This document shows positions 24,528 through 33,615 of a DNA stretch of 64,000 nucleotides, in pieces (positions within the stretch are counted from its first letter, which is position 1; the number at the start of each line of letters is the position of its first letter). Source of the stretch: Amycolatopsis decaplanina DSM 44594 (lineage in GTDB: Bacteria; Actinomycetota; Actinomycetes; Mycobacteriales; Pseudonocardiaceae); assembly GCF_000342005.1 (NCBI RefSeq), contig NZ_AOHO01000048.1, forward strand, positions 540,540 through 604,539, given 5' to 3'. Made by a program: the position numbers and the translations under genes. The notes below the pieces were generated by a model. It was not told where the DNA came from, did no database searches, and worked only from the letters and a program-made list of their open reading frames with translations.

Positions 24528-25810
24528 GACGTCCTCATCTCTTTCTTGTCCGAAGTCAGGAGTTCTTGAAGGGCTTCTTTATGGGCGCTGCGGAGCTGAA
24601 GCCACCACACCGCCGTTCCGCTGGTGATCGCCAACGCGACCCCCCAGGCGGATCCGGACGCCCCGGCCAAGAAGGCGCCGATGAGCCCGAAGCCGACATA
24701 GCCGGCCGAGTTGATCAGCTGGGCGCGAAGGCTCCGTTTCGCAGCGCCGAGCGCACGCAGTCCGGCGGCCGCTCCGGTGTTGAACCCCGCCGCGGCGATA
24801 CCGATGGTCACCGGCAGGATCAGCTCCGAAGCGGGATCCCAGACGTCGCCGAGGACGAACCGGCCGGCGTCGTTGGGTACCAGAAGCAAGGCGAGACCCC
24901 AGAGCAGGGCCGCCGCCGCCTGGCCGGCGCCGAGGACGGCGCAGAAGTTCCGAAGGCGGTGCGGGGCCCGTTGGAGCACCCGCGCGCTTTCGGCCACCGT
25001 GACCAGGGAAAGTCCCATCAAGAGGGCGAAGAACGGTCCGAGGAGCAGTTCGGCCCCGCGGACCGCGCCGACGCTCGCCAGTCCGGCGATCGCGCCGAGA
25101 CCGTACATCCGCAGTTGCGAAGAGCCGCTGTTGCTGACGTTTTCGACCAGGTAGCGGGTACCGAGGTCGCGGTGGCGCTTGAGCCAGTCGAGCGTGCCGC
25201 GCGGATCCGGCCGGACCCCGGACTGCAAGCAGCCGTAGCCGGCCGCGACCGCCCCGGAAAGCCCCCACGCCAGGATGAAAGCGACGACCGTGTCGGACGT
25301 GTGGTGCGCGATGAACAGCGCCGGGATCAGCGCGATCCCCCAGACGACGTCGTTGAGGAACGCCTTCTTCCCGTGTCCGGCGGCGAAGAAGGTGAACCGC
25401 CAGGCGTCCTGCAGCAGCAGAGTGGGGATGACCAAGCCGAGCGCGACGAACGCGCCGCCGATCTCCTCGCCCACGATGAGGCCGGCGACCACGCTGATCA
25501 GGCCGGACACGACACCCGTGGTGAGGGCCGTCCCGGTCGCCCTCGCGGTCGCGGCCCGCCAGGTCTCGGTGGGCACCCCGGAGAACCGCACCATCAGCGG
25601 GTCGGTCGTCAGCCCGCGCGAGAGGTTGAGCACCACGCCGTAGCTGACCCAGGCGAGGCTGAACATGCCGAACGCCGTGGTGCCGAGCGAACGCGCGACG
25701 TAGAGACCGACCACGAAATTGGTGATGCTGGAAACGGCCTGGTCGCCGAGGCCCCAGCTGAGCCGCCCGGCCATGGCCCGGACGGCTTGGGAACGCAGAA
25801 ATGATCGCAT
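24524..25810 (-). CDS. Wzx-like polysaccharide flippase
   Basis: 428 residues from the ATG giving MRSFLRSQAVRAMAGRLSWG; the open frame extends to 26287 but that part runs antisense-like through the DUF4910 gene. About 12 to 14 hydrophobic segments are visible, for example SITNFVVGLYVARSLGTTAF, and LVSGLISVVAGLIVG-type stretches, with the distribution seen in the MOP/MATE exporter superfamily (Polysacc_synt). It would move the undecaprenyl-linked repeat unit across the membrane before polymerisation by the Wzy-like protein in the other operon. It starts seven bases after the preceding stop and overlaps the GT2 start. Confidence 0.87.
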   Translation of the reverse strand: MRSFLRSQAVRAMAGRLSWGLGDQAVSSITNFVVGLYVARSLGTTAFGMFSLAWVSYGVVLNLSRGLTTDPLMVRFSGVPTETWRAATARATGTALTTGVVSGLISVVAGLIVGEEIGGAFVALGLVIPTLLLQDAWRFTFFAAGHGKKAFLNDVVWGIALIPALFIAHHTSDTVVAFILAWGLSGAVAAGYGCLQSGVRPDPRGTLDWLKRHRDLGTRYLVENVSNSGSSQLRMYGLGAIAGLASVGAVRGAELLLGPFFALLMGLSLVTVAESARVLQRAPHRLRNFCAVLGAGQAAAALLWGLALLLVPNDAGRFVLGDVWDPASELILPVTIGIAAAGFNTGAAAGLRALGAAKRSLRAQLINSAGYVGFGLIGAFLAGASGSAWGVALAITSGTAVWWLQLRSAHKEALQELLTSDKKEMRTS

Positions 25811-25817
25811 GGGGTCT

Positions 25818-27101
25818 CTAATCCTTGAGCAATCCGGCGTCGTGCAGCGCCTGCGCGGCGGCGACGACGGAATCGAACGGCAGCCCGGACCGCTCGGCGA
25901 CGTCGAGCAGGCTGTGCTCGCCGTCCGAGAGGTTGAGTACCCAGAGCATGGCCATCTGGGCTTGTTTCGCGTCACTCCGGCCGCCGAGCGAGTCGTACAG
26001 CCCGCGCTTGCCGAGTTGCGGCTCGCCATAGGGGCTGAGGTTGACGTAGCTGCGGTTGCGGTCGAGGACGGCTTGCGCGTCCCGCAAGGTCCGGAGGGTT
26101 TCCTCCATCGCCGCGGTGGAGACGAAATCGAGGTTGTCGGCGGAGGTGTGGTACTCGGGATATCCCGCGTACGGCGTCCTCGTGAGCGAGCCGACACCGA
26201 GGTTGAAGCCGGGGGAGCAGAACTGGCGTTCGTCATAGCCGTAGGGCGAGAAGTCGACGATCTTGTGCGCGCGATCGGCCAGCACATACGCGAGCACGCG
26301 ATCGATTTCGGCGTCGCCTCGGCGGCTTCGTTTGTAGGTCAGTGATCCAGGGTCGCCGGCGCACGCCAGCACGAGCCCCGCCTTGATCCGGCCGACGCGG
26401 TCGTCGTTGCGCGCGAGCCAGGTGATGGCGCCGATCGTGCCCGGCATGAACAGGAACCGGTATGTGTAATGCGGCTTCTGCGGTGTCTGCAGTGTCCGCG
26501 CGAACGCGGCGGCGATCGCGATCCCGGCGACGTTGTCGTTCGCCAGCGAGGGATGGCAGGTGTGGCAGGAGATGATCACCTCGTCGGCGACCTCACCCGG
26601 GACGACGTGCTCGGCGTAGGTGAGGCTCCCGTCGGCCAGCGTGGAATCGATGCACACCTCGTACTCGCCGTCCGGCATCGCGTCGAGGGTCTCCTGCGCC
26701 AGGCAGAAACCCCACGTCGGTGAGTAGTAGCTGGTCCGGTACGGCACCCAGGACGGCCGGTCGGGCAGGGTGTGCAGGTGTTCGCGCAGCTCGGCGAGCG
26801 GCATCTTCCGCGACACCGGGACGCTGTAGCCGACGACGTGCAGGTTCGACTCACCGAAGTCGACCACGCGGCGGCCGGAGGCGTCCTTGATGTACGCGTC
26901 GCGGATGTTCCACTCCTGCGGCACCGTCCAGTCCAGTACCCGGGTGCCGGTGGGGACCTCGTGGATCTCCAGCGGGATGTGCTCGCCGACGATCTCCAGC
27001 GTGCGGCGGACGCCGTCGCCGGTGATGCTGCGGCACAGCGGATACAGGCGCTCGACCAGCTCGCGCAGGCCGGCGCCCGTCTCCAGGTCCCCGTGCGACA
27101 T
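25818..27101 (-). CDS. DUF4910 aminopeptidase-like protein
   Basis: 427 residues. The middle holds a zinc-peptidase-like core: IISCHTCHPSLANDNVAG (His and Asp ligands), FLFMPGTIGAITWLARN, and EYHTSADNLDFV with a further His and Asp. The N-terminus ([28 protein letters not shown]) and the inserted beta domain with VDFGESNLHVVGYS are typical of the DUF4910/DUF2172 family. The last 60 residues form a winged-helix-like tail. The family is related in fold to M28 peptidases and is repeatedly found in glycan loci, but its reaction is not established. Its start shares one base with the epimerase stop (TGATG). Confidence 0.85.
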   Translation of the reverse strand: MSHGDLETGAGLRELVERLYPLCRSITGDGVRRTLEIVGEHIPLEIHEVPTGTRVLDWTVPQEWNIRDAYIKDASGRRVVDFGESNLHVVGYSVPVSRKMPLAELREHLHTLPDRPSWVPYRTSYYSPTWGFCLAQETLDAMPDGEYEVCIDSTLADGSLTYAEHVVPGEVADEVIISCHTCHPSLANDNVAGIAIAAAFARTLQTPQKPHYTYRFLFMPGTIGAITWLARNDDRVGRIKAGLVLACAGDPGSLTYKRSRRGDAEIDRVLAYVLADRAHKIVDFSPYGYDERQFCSPGFNLGVGSLTRTPYAGYPEYHTSADNLDFVSTAAMEETLRTLRDAQAVLDRNRSYVNLSPYGEPQLGKRGLYDSLGGRSDAKQAQMAMLWVLNLSDGEHSLLDVAERSGLPFDSVVAAAQALHDAGLLKD

Positions 27102-28123
27102 CAGCGACGCCGGAGGGTGTCGTCGAGCTCACCGGCGGCGGTACGGTCCTGCAACCTGGCCAGCCGGGTGAACAGGCGCTGGAAGCCGTGTTCGGTGAGG
27201 CCGTGGGTCTTGTAGGCCTCGATCAGTTCGAGCGCGCCGTCCTTCACCGACCAGTCGCAGTCGAAGCCCGGGATGGCCGCGCGGAACCGGGAGAAGTCGA
27301 CCCGGTACGAGCGCGGATCCGCGCCGGCCTCGCCGGTGATCCGCAGCGTGGAGCCGGGAACGGCCTCGATGACCTCTTCGGCGATCTCGGCGACGGTCAC
27401 GTTGTTGCGTTCGGTGCCGATGTTGAACGCCTTGCCGTGCACGGCCTCCTTGGGGGCCACCAGGGCCGCCGCGAACGCGCGCGCGATGTCCTTGGCGTGC
27501 ACCAGCGGCCGCCACGGCGTGCCGTCGGAGAGCACCAGCACCTCGCCGGAGAGGTGGGCGTGCGCGGTCAGGTTGTTGAGCACGATGTCGCCGCGCAGCC
27601 GGGGCGAGAACCCGAAGGCGGTGGCGTTGCGCATGTACACCGGGCTGAAGTCGTCGTCGGCGAGTTCCTGGACGTCGTCCTCGACCCGCACCTTCGACTC
27701 GGCGTACGGCGTCACTGGGCGCAGCGGCGCGTCCTCGTCGACCAGGCCGTCACCGCCCGAGGCGCCGTAGACCGAGCACGTCGAGGCGTACAGGTACCGC
27801 TTGACCCCGGCGTCCTTCGCCAGCTTGGCGAGCTTGACCGAAGCGTGGTGGTTGATGTCGTAGGTCAGCTCCGGCGCCAGCGAACCGAGCGGGTCGTTGG
27901 ACAGCGCGCCGAGGTGGATCACGGCGTCCACGCCGGCCACGTGCTCGGCCGTGACGTCACGAAGGTCGACTTCGAAGCCCTCGGGGTCTTCGGGCTCGGG
28001 GCCCAGCACGCAGGTGTCGTAGAGACCGGAGTCGAGGCCGATCACCTCGTGGCCTTCGGCGGCCAGCACCGGGGCCATCACCGTGCCCAGGTAACCCTTG
28101 TGCCCGGTCAGCAGCACACGCAT
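27101..28123 (-). CDS. SDR-type NAD-dependent sugar epimerase/dehydratase
   Basis: 340 residues beginning [20 protein letters not shown], with the Gx2Gx2G cofactor motif. [12 protein letters not shown] supplies the Ser/Thr of the active site and [10 protein letters not shown] the YxxxK pair. The extended-SDR family epimerises, dehydrates or reduces NDP-sugars. [12 protein letters not shown] after the first beta-alpha unit places it in a subgroup often beside CDP/GDP-sugar nucleotidyltransferases in surface-glycan clusters. It lies five bases after the PIG-L gene and runs into the DUF4910 gene. The exact step (C4 epimerisation or 4,6-dehydration) is not decidable here. Confidence 0.88.
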   Translation of the reverse strand: MRVLLTGHKGYLGTVMAPVLAAEGHEVIGLDSGLYDTCVLGPEPEDPEGFEVDLRDVTAEHVAGVDAVIHLGALSNDPLGSLAPELTYDINHHASVKLAKLAKDAGVKRYLYASTCSVYGASGGDGLVDEDAPLRPVTPYAESKVRVEDDVQELADDDFSPVYMRNATAFGFSPRLRGDIVLNNLTAHAHLSGEVLVLSDGTPWRPLVHAKDIARAFAAALVAPKEAVHGKAFNIGTERNNVTVAEIAEEVIEAVPGSTLRITGEAGADPRSYRVDFSRFRAAIPGFDCDWSVKDGALELIEAYKTHGLTEHGFQRLFTRLARLQDRTAAGELDDTLRRR

Positions 28124-28128
28124 GGCTT

Positions 28129-28782
28129 TCAGCCTTTCGGAGTGAGGTCGAGCGTCAGTTTCTTGAGGTCGAAGGCCTCCGCGTAGCGCTGTCCGCATTC
28201 GATACCGCGAACGCGGGCGAGGCCGAGGAAGGCTTCCCGGTCGTACCAAGGCCGGTGCCGTTGGGAGGCGTAGTGCTCCTGCAGCAGGCGGACCTTCTCC
28301 TCGGCGCGCTCGGCCGGCAGCGGCACGTACGCGGTGGGTTTGGCGAGGTCGCCGTCCCATTTCGCGATCTCGTACTCCAGCTGGAGATGGGTGCGGAACA
28401 CCGTCGGCACCAGCTTCGCCAGGCCGCGGTGGTCCTGGTGCGCGTCGGCCGTACGCGGGGAGAGGACGAGGTCCGGGTCGGTGCGGCGGCGTAGTTCCTC
28501 CAGCCCGTTCTTGGCCTCTTCCCAGTGCGCGGGGAACCGGCCGTCGGGCAGTTTGAGCACGGTGACCTCGACGTCGGCGCCCTGGCAGAAGGCCGCGAGC
28601 GCGGCGCGCTCCTCCGTCTCCCGTTCGGTGCCGCCGCCGGAAAGGACGAGGGCGTCCACCCGGACACCCGGGTTGGCGGCGCAGATCGTCAGCAGTGTGC
28701 CGCCCGCCCCGATGGCGATGTCGTCACAATGCGCGCCGAGCGCGACGATCCGCTGGATCCCGCCGGTGCCGAGTCCGATCAC
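28129..28782 (-). CDS. PIG-L family deacetylase
   Basis: 217 residues from a GTG in a GTGA overlap; an ATG 33 bases upstream is possible but would extend the overlap. [15 protein letters not shown] is the metal-binding AHxDD motif, and [16 protein letters not shown] supplies the second histidine cluster. PIG-L/LmbE enzymes are zinc hydrolases that remove N-acyl groups, mostly acetyl, from amino sugars or glycosides. Placed between a nucleotidyltransferase and an SDR, it may expose a free amine on a sugar nucleotide or lipid-linked sugar. Confidence 0.9.
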   Translation of the reverse strand: MIGLGTGGIQRIVALGAHCDDIAIGAGGTLLTICAANPGVRVDALVLSGGGTERETEERAALAAFCQGADVEVTVLKLPDGRFPAHWEEAKNGLEELRRRTDPDLVLSPRTADAHQDHRGLAKLVPTVFRTHLQLEYEIAKWDGDLAKPTAYVPLPAERAEEKVRLLQEHYASQRHRPWYDREAFLGLARVRGIECGQRYAEAFDLKKLTLDLTPKG

Positions 28783-29576
28783 GCCGTGCCCGCCGGCGCC
28801 GGTTCGCGTTCCCATCGCGCCCACGGACGGTCGCCGTGCGCGTAGGCGTCGTCCAGCTGGACGCGTTCCTTGACGGTGTCCGTCGGCTTCCAGAACCCGC
28901 GGTACGGGTACGCGAGCAGCTTGCCCCGCTTGGCGAGCTCGCCGCAGCCGTCGGCCACCAGGTCGCCGCCCTCGGGGATGTGGTCGAAGACCTCCTGGCG
29001 CAGCACGAAGTACCCGCCGTTCTCCCACAGCGGCATCTCACTGACCGGGGTCAGCGCGCCGATCCGGCCGTCCTCGCCCATTTCGACGCAGTGGAACGAC
29101 GACTGCGGCGGCACGACCATCATCGACGCGCCGGCGTCGGATTCCGTGAACCGCTCGATCATCTCCGGCAGCGGGGCGTCGGTGAGGACGTCGGCGTAGT
29201 TGGCGAGGAACATCTCGTCGCCCTCGAGGTACGGGCGCACCCGGCGCAGCCGTTCCCCGATCGCGGATTCGAGACCGGTCTGCACGAAGGAGATCGACCA
29301 GTCCGCGATGTCGGTCGACAGCAGTTCCGCCTTGCCGTTGCGCAGGACGAAATCGTTGGAGGTGGTCTCCTGGTAATTGAGGAAGAACTCCTTGATGTGG
29401 TGCGCGCCGTACCCGAGGCAGAGAATGAACTCGGTGTGCCCGAAATGCGCGTAGTAGCGCATCACGTGCCAGATCAGGGGTCTGGGGCCGACCATGGCCA
29501 TCGGCTTGGGCACGTCGGACGCGTCACCGTTGCGCATCCGCATGCCGTAGCCGCCGCAGAAGAGGACTACCTTCAC
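28779..29576 (-). CDS. Sugar-phosphate nucleotidyltransferase (CTP-type, RfbF-like)
   Basis: 265 residues from the GTG of MKVVLFCGGYGMRMRN, which overlaps the stop of the methyltransferase gene; the longer open frame to 30053 is not coding. CGGYGMRMR is a variant of the GGxGxRL nucleotide-binding loop, and VPKPMAMVGPRPLIWHVMRYY provides the PKP lysine region. LANYADVLTD and WENGGYFVLRQEV are conserved in glucose-1-phosphate cytidylyltransferases. It would make an NDP-sugar (CDP-glucose is the most likely by resemblance) for the modified sugar assembled by the neighbouring epimerase, aminotransferase and C-methyltransferase. Confidence 0.87.
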   Translation of the reverse strand: MKVVLFCGGYGMRMRNGDASDVPKPMAMVGPRPLIWHVMRYYAHFGHTEFILCLGYGAHHIKEFFLNYQETTSNDFVLRNGKAELLSTDIADWSISFVQTGLESAIGERLRRVRPYLEGDEMFLANYADVLTDAPLPEMIERFTESDAGASMMVVPPQSSFHCVEMGEDGRIGALTPVSEMPLWENGGYFVLRQEVFDHIPEGGDLVADGCGELAKRGKLLAYPYRGFWKPTDTVKERVQLDDAYAHGDRPWARWEREPAPAGTA

Positions 29577-30808
29577 GACTTCACCTCGACGATTTCCAGG
29601 TGCGGGATGGGGAAGACCAGTTTGCCGCCCCATTCGTCCACAAAGGACAATTGGGCGGTCAGTTCCTTCCGGAGGTTCCACGGAAGGACGAGTACGTAAT
29701 CGGGCCTGTCCGCCTCGATACGCTCGGGCGGCAGGATCGGGATCCGGGTTCCGGGGGTGAACCGGCCGTGCTTGTACGGGTTGCGGTCGACGGTGTACCG
29801 CAGCACGTCCGGGCGGATACCGCAGTGGTTCAGCAGTGTGTTGCCCTTGCCGGGGGCGCCGTAACCGACGACGGTCTTGCCTTCGAGCGCCGCGTCGGTG
29901 AGGAACTTGTTCAGCTCGAGCCGGACCTTCGTGACCCGCTCGGCGAATTCGGTGTAGCCGGACATTTCGTGCAGTCCGGCGGCCTTTTCGGCGTCGAGGA
30001 CCTGCGTCATCCGTTCGCTCGGCTCCCCGGCGACGGCGTCCGGGCGCGCCCACAGCCGGATCGACCCGCCGTGGGTGGGCAGGAGTTCGACGTCCACAAC
30101 GGACAATCCGCCGCGAGCGAGAGCCCGGCGCGCCGATTCCACCGTGTAGTACTGGAAGTGCTCGTGGTAGATCGTGTCGTACTGGTTCTCCTGGATGAGC
30201 GTCAGCAGGTGCTGGACCTCGATGCTGACCCAGCCGTCATCGGCGACCAGGGCGCGGAGCCCGTGCGTGAAACCGATGATGTCCGGAATGTGTGCGTAAA
30301 CGTTGTTCGCCACGACGAGGTCGGCGGGACCGTGCTCCTCGCGGACGTCGCGCCCGCTTTCGGGACCGAGGAACGCGGTCTTCGTCGGCACCCCGGCGTC
30401 ACGCGCGGCTTGGCCCACGTTCACCGAAGGTTCCACGCCGAGACAACGGATCTGCCGCGCCACAACATGTTTGAGCAGATAACCGTCGTTGCTGGCGACC
30501 TCGACGACGAACGAGGACTCGTCGAGCCCGAGTCGTTCGACAGCACCGTCGACGAACGTCTTGGCATGTTCGACCCAGGAGGCGGAATACGACGAGAAGT
30601 ACGCGTATTCGGTGAAAGTCTCCTCCGGGGTGATCAGCGGCGGAATCTGGGCGAGCCGGCATTCGGTGCAGACCCGCAGGTGCAGGGGATAGGTCGGCTC
30701 CGGTTCCGCGAGCTGCTCCGCGGTCAGAAATCGTTCGCACGGCGGCGTCGCTCCGAGGTCGACGACGCTGGCGAGATGGGCCGAGCCGCAGAGTCGGCAG
30801 GTGGTCAT
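29573..30808 (-). CDS. Sugar C-methyltransferase (zinc-binding N-terminus, SAM-dependent)
   Basis: 411 residues. Cys4, Cys7, Cys47 and Cys50 form the zinc-binding Methyltransf_13 domain. The Rossmann SAM domain has VVEVASNDGYLLKHVV as motif I. The C-terminal Methyltransf_14 domain contains VVGYGAPGKGNTLLNHCGI. This three-part layout is that of NDP-4-keto-deoxysugar C3-methyltransferases (TylCIII/TcaB9 type), which make branched sugars. It is the first gene of the reverse operon, with AAGGAG before the ATG, and its stop overlaps the nucleotidyltransferase start. The promoter should lie in the 150 bases upstream but I cannot assign it with confidence. Confidence 0.9.
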   Translation of the reverse strand: MTTCRLCGSAHLASVVDLGATPPCERFLTAEQLAEPEPTYPLHLRVCTECRLAQIPPLITPEETFTEYAYFSSYSASWVEHAKTFVDGAVERLGLDESSFVVEVASNDGYLLKHVVARQIRCLGVEPSVNVGQAARDAGVPTKTAFLGPESGRDVREEHGPADLVVANNVYAHIPDIIGFTHGLRALVADDGWVSIEVQHLLTLIQENQYDTIYHEHFQYYTVESARRALARGGLSVVDVELLPTHGGSIRLWARPDAVAGEPSERMTQVLDAEKAAGLHEMSGYTEFAERVTKVRLELNKFLTDAALEGKTVVGYGAPGKGNTLLNHCGIRPDVLRYTVDRNPYKHGRFTPGTRIPILPPERIEADRPDYVLVLPWNLRKELTAQLSFVDEWGGKLVFPIPHLEIVEVKS

Positions 30809-30958
30809 CGAGAGGCTCCTTGGCTCGCGTCAGGTATCCCAGACGTCGGCACCCCGGGTCGCCTCGTTACATGCCTTTCAGGGGTCTCACGCTTCCGTCT
30901 CATAACCGAAACCTGCCGTCTCGGCCATCGGCGCAGATGTCTCCGCCATCCGGGCGCG

Positions 30959-30994
30959 GGCATGCCGCAAGTAGTCACCTACTTGCGGCATGCC
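30959..30994. terminator. Perfect 16-bp hairpin, loop TCAC
   Basis: Arms 30959-30974 and 30979-30994 are exact complements (core GCATGCCGCAAGTAG) around a four-base loop. No T-run. It lies 37 bases beyond the stop of the protease gene and upstream of the methyltransferase operon, separating the two reverse-strand units. Confidence 0.75.
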
Positions 30995-31030
30995 GCGTTC
31001 ACCCAAGCGTCAGTGGCGCCCCTCACACCG

Positions 31031-32955
31031 TCAAGAAACCACCAGCGCGTAGTCCGCGTCGGTGGCCGACGTCTCCGGGTGACCATCGGCGTTCACCTGA
31101 GTCGCCACGACCTCCACCGTCCAAGTGCCCGCGGCCGGCTTCTCGAGGATGACGTTCTCCACCGTGTCGACGGTGTTCGGTGCCCCTCCGGCGGTCGAGA
31201 AGTTGCCCGCCTTCAGCCCGTTGTTGCCGTAGTAGACGGTCCCGTCCGGCGCGGTGACCTTCAGCGTCAGGTCGTTGACCCTGGCGACCGACGCGCTGGG
31301 CGAGCCCGCCGGGTCGGTGTAGGCCAGCGTGGCCTTGAACTGCTTGGTCCCGTTCACCGCGACCGTGTACTTCTTGGACTGCCCGGTGCCCAGCAGGTCG
31401 GTCTCGTTCACCAGCACCGGCAGTTTCCACCCGTTCGCCTTGGCCTGTTCGTGCAGGTATCGCACGTTCGCGGTGCCCCAGCCCTGGTGCGTCCGGGTCA
31501 TGTCGTGCGAGGTGCCGCTGAACGCGAACTGATCGGCGCCGTTGATCAGGAGCGCCTTCGCGGTCGAGGCGTGCGGGCGGCTCGCGAAGACATCGCGCCC
31601 CTTGCCGGGGCCGCCGTCGAACACGCCGTCGGCCCACATCTGGAACAGCAGGCCGGCGTTTCCGCAGGTGATCGGGGTCGCGCCGCTCGTGCCGCCGAAC
31701 GACGCCGTGTACGAGGTGTCGCTGCCGGACGACGTGGTGTCGATCCGGTCGTAGTAGTTCGACAGTTCCGGTTTGATCCGGCCGTCGGCGGCCGGGCCGA
31801 TGCTGGCGCCGCCGTTCACTTGTCGTCGGTGCGGCCGAGCGTGTTGTAGTGGTACTGCCCGCCGACCGAGAGCACGTTCTTCGACCAGGCCTGCGGCCGC
31901 GACTGCTGGGTTCCGGCGTTGCTCTGCGACTGGCAGATCAGCAGGTCGAGGTCGAAGACGATCTTGTCGAGTTCGGCCGAGACCGAGGTGTACGACGTCG
32001 TCAGCCCACCGCCCCAGCTGTTGCTCTGGAACACCGCGCGGTACTTGCCGCCCGCGTCGACCAGCTCCTTGGTGTGGGCGTACCGGTCCGGCTTGTTGTA
32101 GGTGGCGAAGATGCCCTGGCCCTCGGGCAGCAGACCGCGCTGCGGCGCGCTCACCCCGGACGCGAAGATCTGCCCGTACGTCGAGGTGCCGTGGCCGGTG
32201 TCGGTCGAGTTCGAGCCGTGCATCACCGTCGGCCGCGCCTTGAACTCCTGATGGGTGACGCGCAGGCCGCCGTCCATCACCTCGCCGCGCACGCCCTGGC
32301 CGCGGTAGCCGCCGACGCTCTCGACGTAGTTCGCGCCCCCGCTCTCCCTGGCGTTGGCCATGTCGGTTTCGGGGGCGGTGATCGCGCCGACCGCGAGCAC
32401 CTCGGCGCCCTGTGCCACGGTGGAGGCTTGACCGGCACCGAGTTTCGCGACGATGTGCTGCCCGCTCTGCGAGATCGCCTCGATGCCGCCGCCGAGCCGC
32501 AGGATCCGCTCGGCCACCGCGCGCTGGTCCCGCGCGTCCGATTCGACCAGCGTCACCAGGTAGCTGCCCGTCGCGGCGAGTGAGATCTCCACCTTGTCCG
32601 CCGGCCGGTATTCGCCGAGCCAGCGGACGAAATTCAATTTCGCGACCGATTCGCGGTTCTCCGGCTTCAGCCGGACCACGTAGGCGAAATCGGGAATATA
32701 GGTCCCGATCCGCACGCCGAGTGAACGCAATCGCCCGCGTTGCTCGTCGGTCAGCGCGCTCCGGACCTGGAGCAGGTAGGCACCCTTCCAATCCTGGCTC
32801 GCGGCCGTCCGCTGGCTGAGCGGATCGAACGTCCTGTTGGCCAGGCGGATGAATTGGGGGTCTTCGGCGGCCGGGGCGGCGACGGCCACCCCGCTCGTCA
32901 GTAGCATCGCGCCGACCAAGGGCGCGAGAAAGCGGACAGACTTCGGCCGTGGCAT
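31031..32955 (-). pseudogene. S8 (subtilisin-like) serine peptidase, frameshifted
   Basis: The ATG at 32955 (GGAGG upstream) opens a frame of 379 residues with a signal peptide (LAPLVGAMLLTSGVAVAAPA), catalytic-Asp segment GEVMDGGLRVTHQ and catalytic-His segment STDTGHGTSTYGQ. It ends at a TGA at 31816-31818, just after GRTDDK. The rest of the enzyme continues in the next frame with NGGASIGPAADGRIKPELSN, the catalytic-Ser segment GGTSGATPITCG and a C-terminal P-domain-like beta sandwich. Family members usually read an aromatic residue before the NGG/TGG, so one missing G (TGG to TG) in GACAAGTGAACGGC explains the break. It is either a recent mutation or a sequencing error; without correction the serine is lost. 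Confidence 0.85.
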
Positions 32956-33090
32956 GAAATACCTCCGGGAGCTGGAGCAGGGGAGAGGTCTTTCGAAGGT
33001 ACCGGCCGAAAAGTGTGATGATCAGCCGCTGAACGGCCCAGCCGTTTTCCGGTGTTGCGGAAAACGGAGTATAAACGGTTGAAAAGTGGT

Positions 33091-33606
33091 TCAGGAAATC
33101 TCGTCGATCGCCCCGCTGAACCGCGTCAGCCGCTCGCGTTCGTCGTCGCCGAGTCGCCGTGTGCTGCCTTCGGGCAGGGTGCACGCGACCCAGATGGTGC
33201 GGCAGCGCGCGTAGACGGCCCGTTCGTCGCGCAGCCTGCTGTTCACCACGACGTCGCAGGTCCCGATCCGGCCGACCACGGTCTCCACCTCGACCGGGTT
33301 GTCGCGGAAGGTCAGCCTGCGCAGGTAGCTGACGTTGTGCTTGGCGATCAGATACGCCGGTCCCTTGGCCTGGAAGAGGTGCTCACGCCGCGGGTCGAGC
33401 ATCCCGACCTGGGCTTCCTGGAAGTAGTCCAGCAGCCGCACGTTCCCGACGTGACCGAGATAGTCAAGGTCGGTGAGACGCAGGCGATGGCGGTAGAGGT
33501 GGATCTCGGGAGCGGGACGCGCACTGGTCGTCCCCAGCGGATGTGCGTGCACGAAGTGGATCTTCAACGATCGCGTCGTGTTCCGGCCGCGCGGCGCAAC
33601 GGACAC
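33091..33606 (-). CDS. Acyl-CoA thioesterase, hot-dog fold (4HBT)
   Basis: Up to 171 residues from a GTG nine bases after the BtrH-like stop; an internal GTG about 18 codons later would also give a complete domain. LRLTDLDYLGHVGNVRLLDYFQEAQ matches the 4HBT active-site helix (D-x-x-GHVNN type), with VSYLRRLTFRDNPVEVETVVGR following. These proteins hydrolyse acyl-CoA or acyl-ACP thioesters. Its coupling with a BtrH-like acyltransferase-fold protein suggests a shared acyl substrate, but this is inference. Confidence 0.82.
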   Translation of the reverse strand: MSVAPRGRNTTRSLKIHFVHAHPLGTTSARPAPEIHLYRHRLRLTDLDYLGHVGNVRLLDYFQEAQVGMLDPRREHLFQAKGPAYLIAKHNVSYLRRLTFRDNPVEVETVVGRIGTCDVVVNSRLRDERAVYARCRTIWVACTLPEGSTRRLGDDERERLTRFSGAIDEIS

Positions 33607-33615
33607 CGGCCCGGT

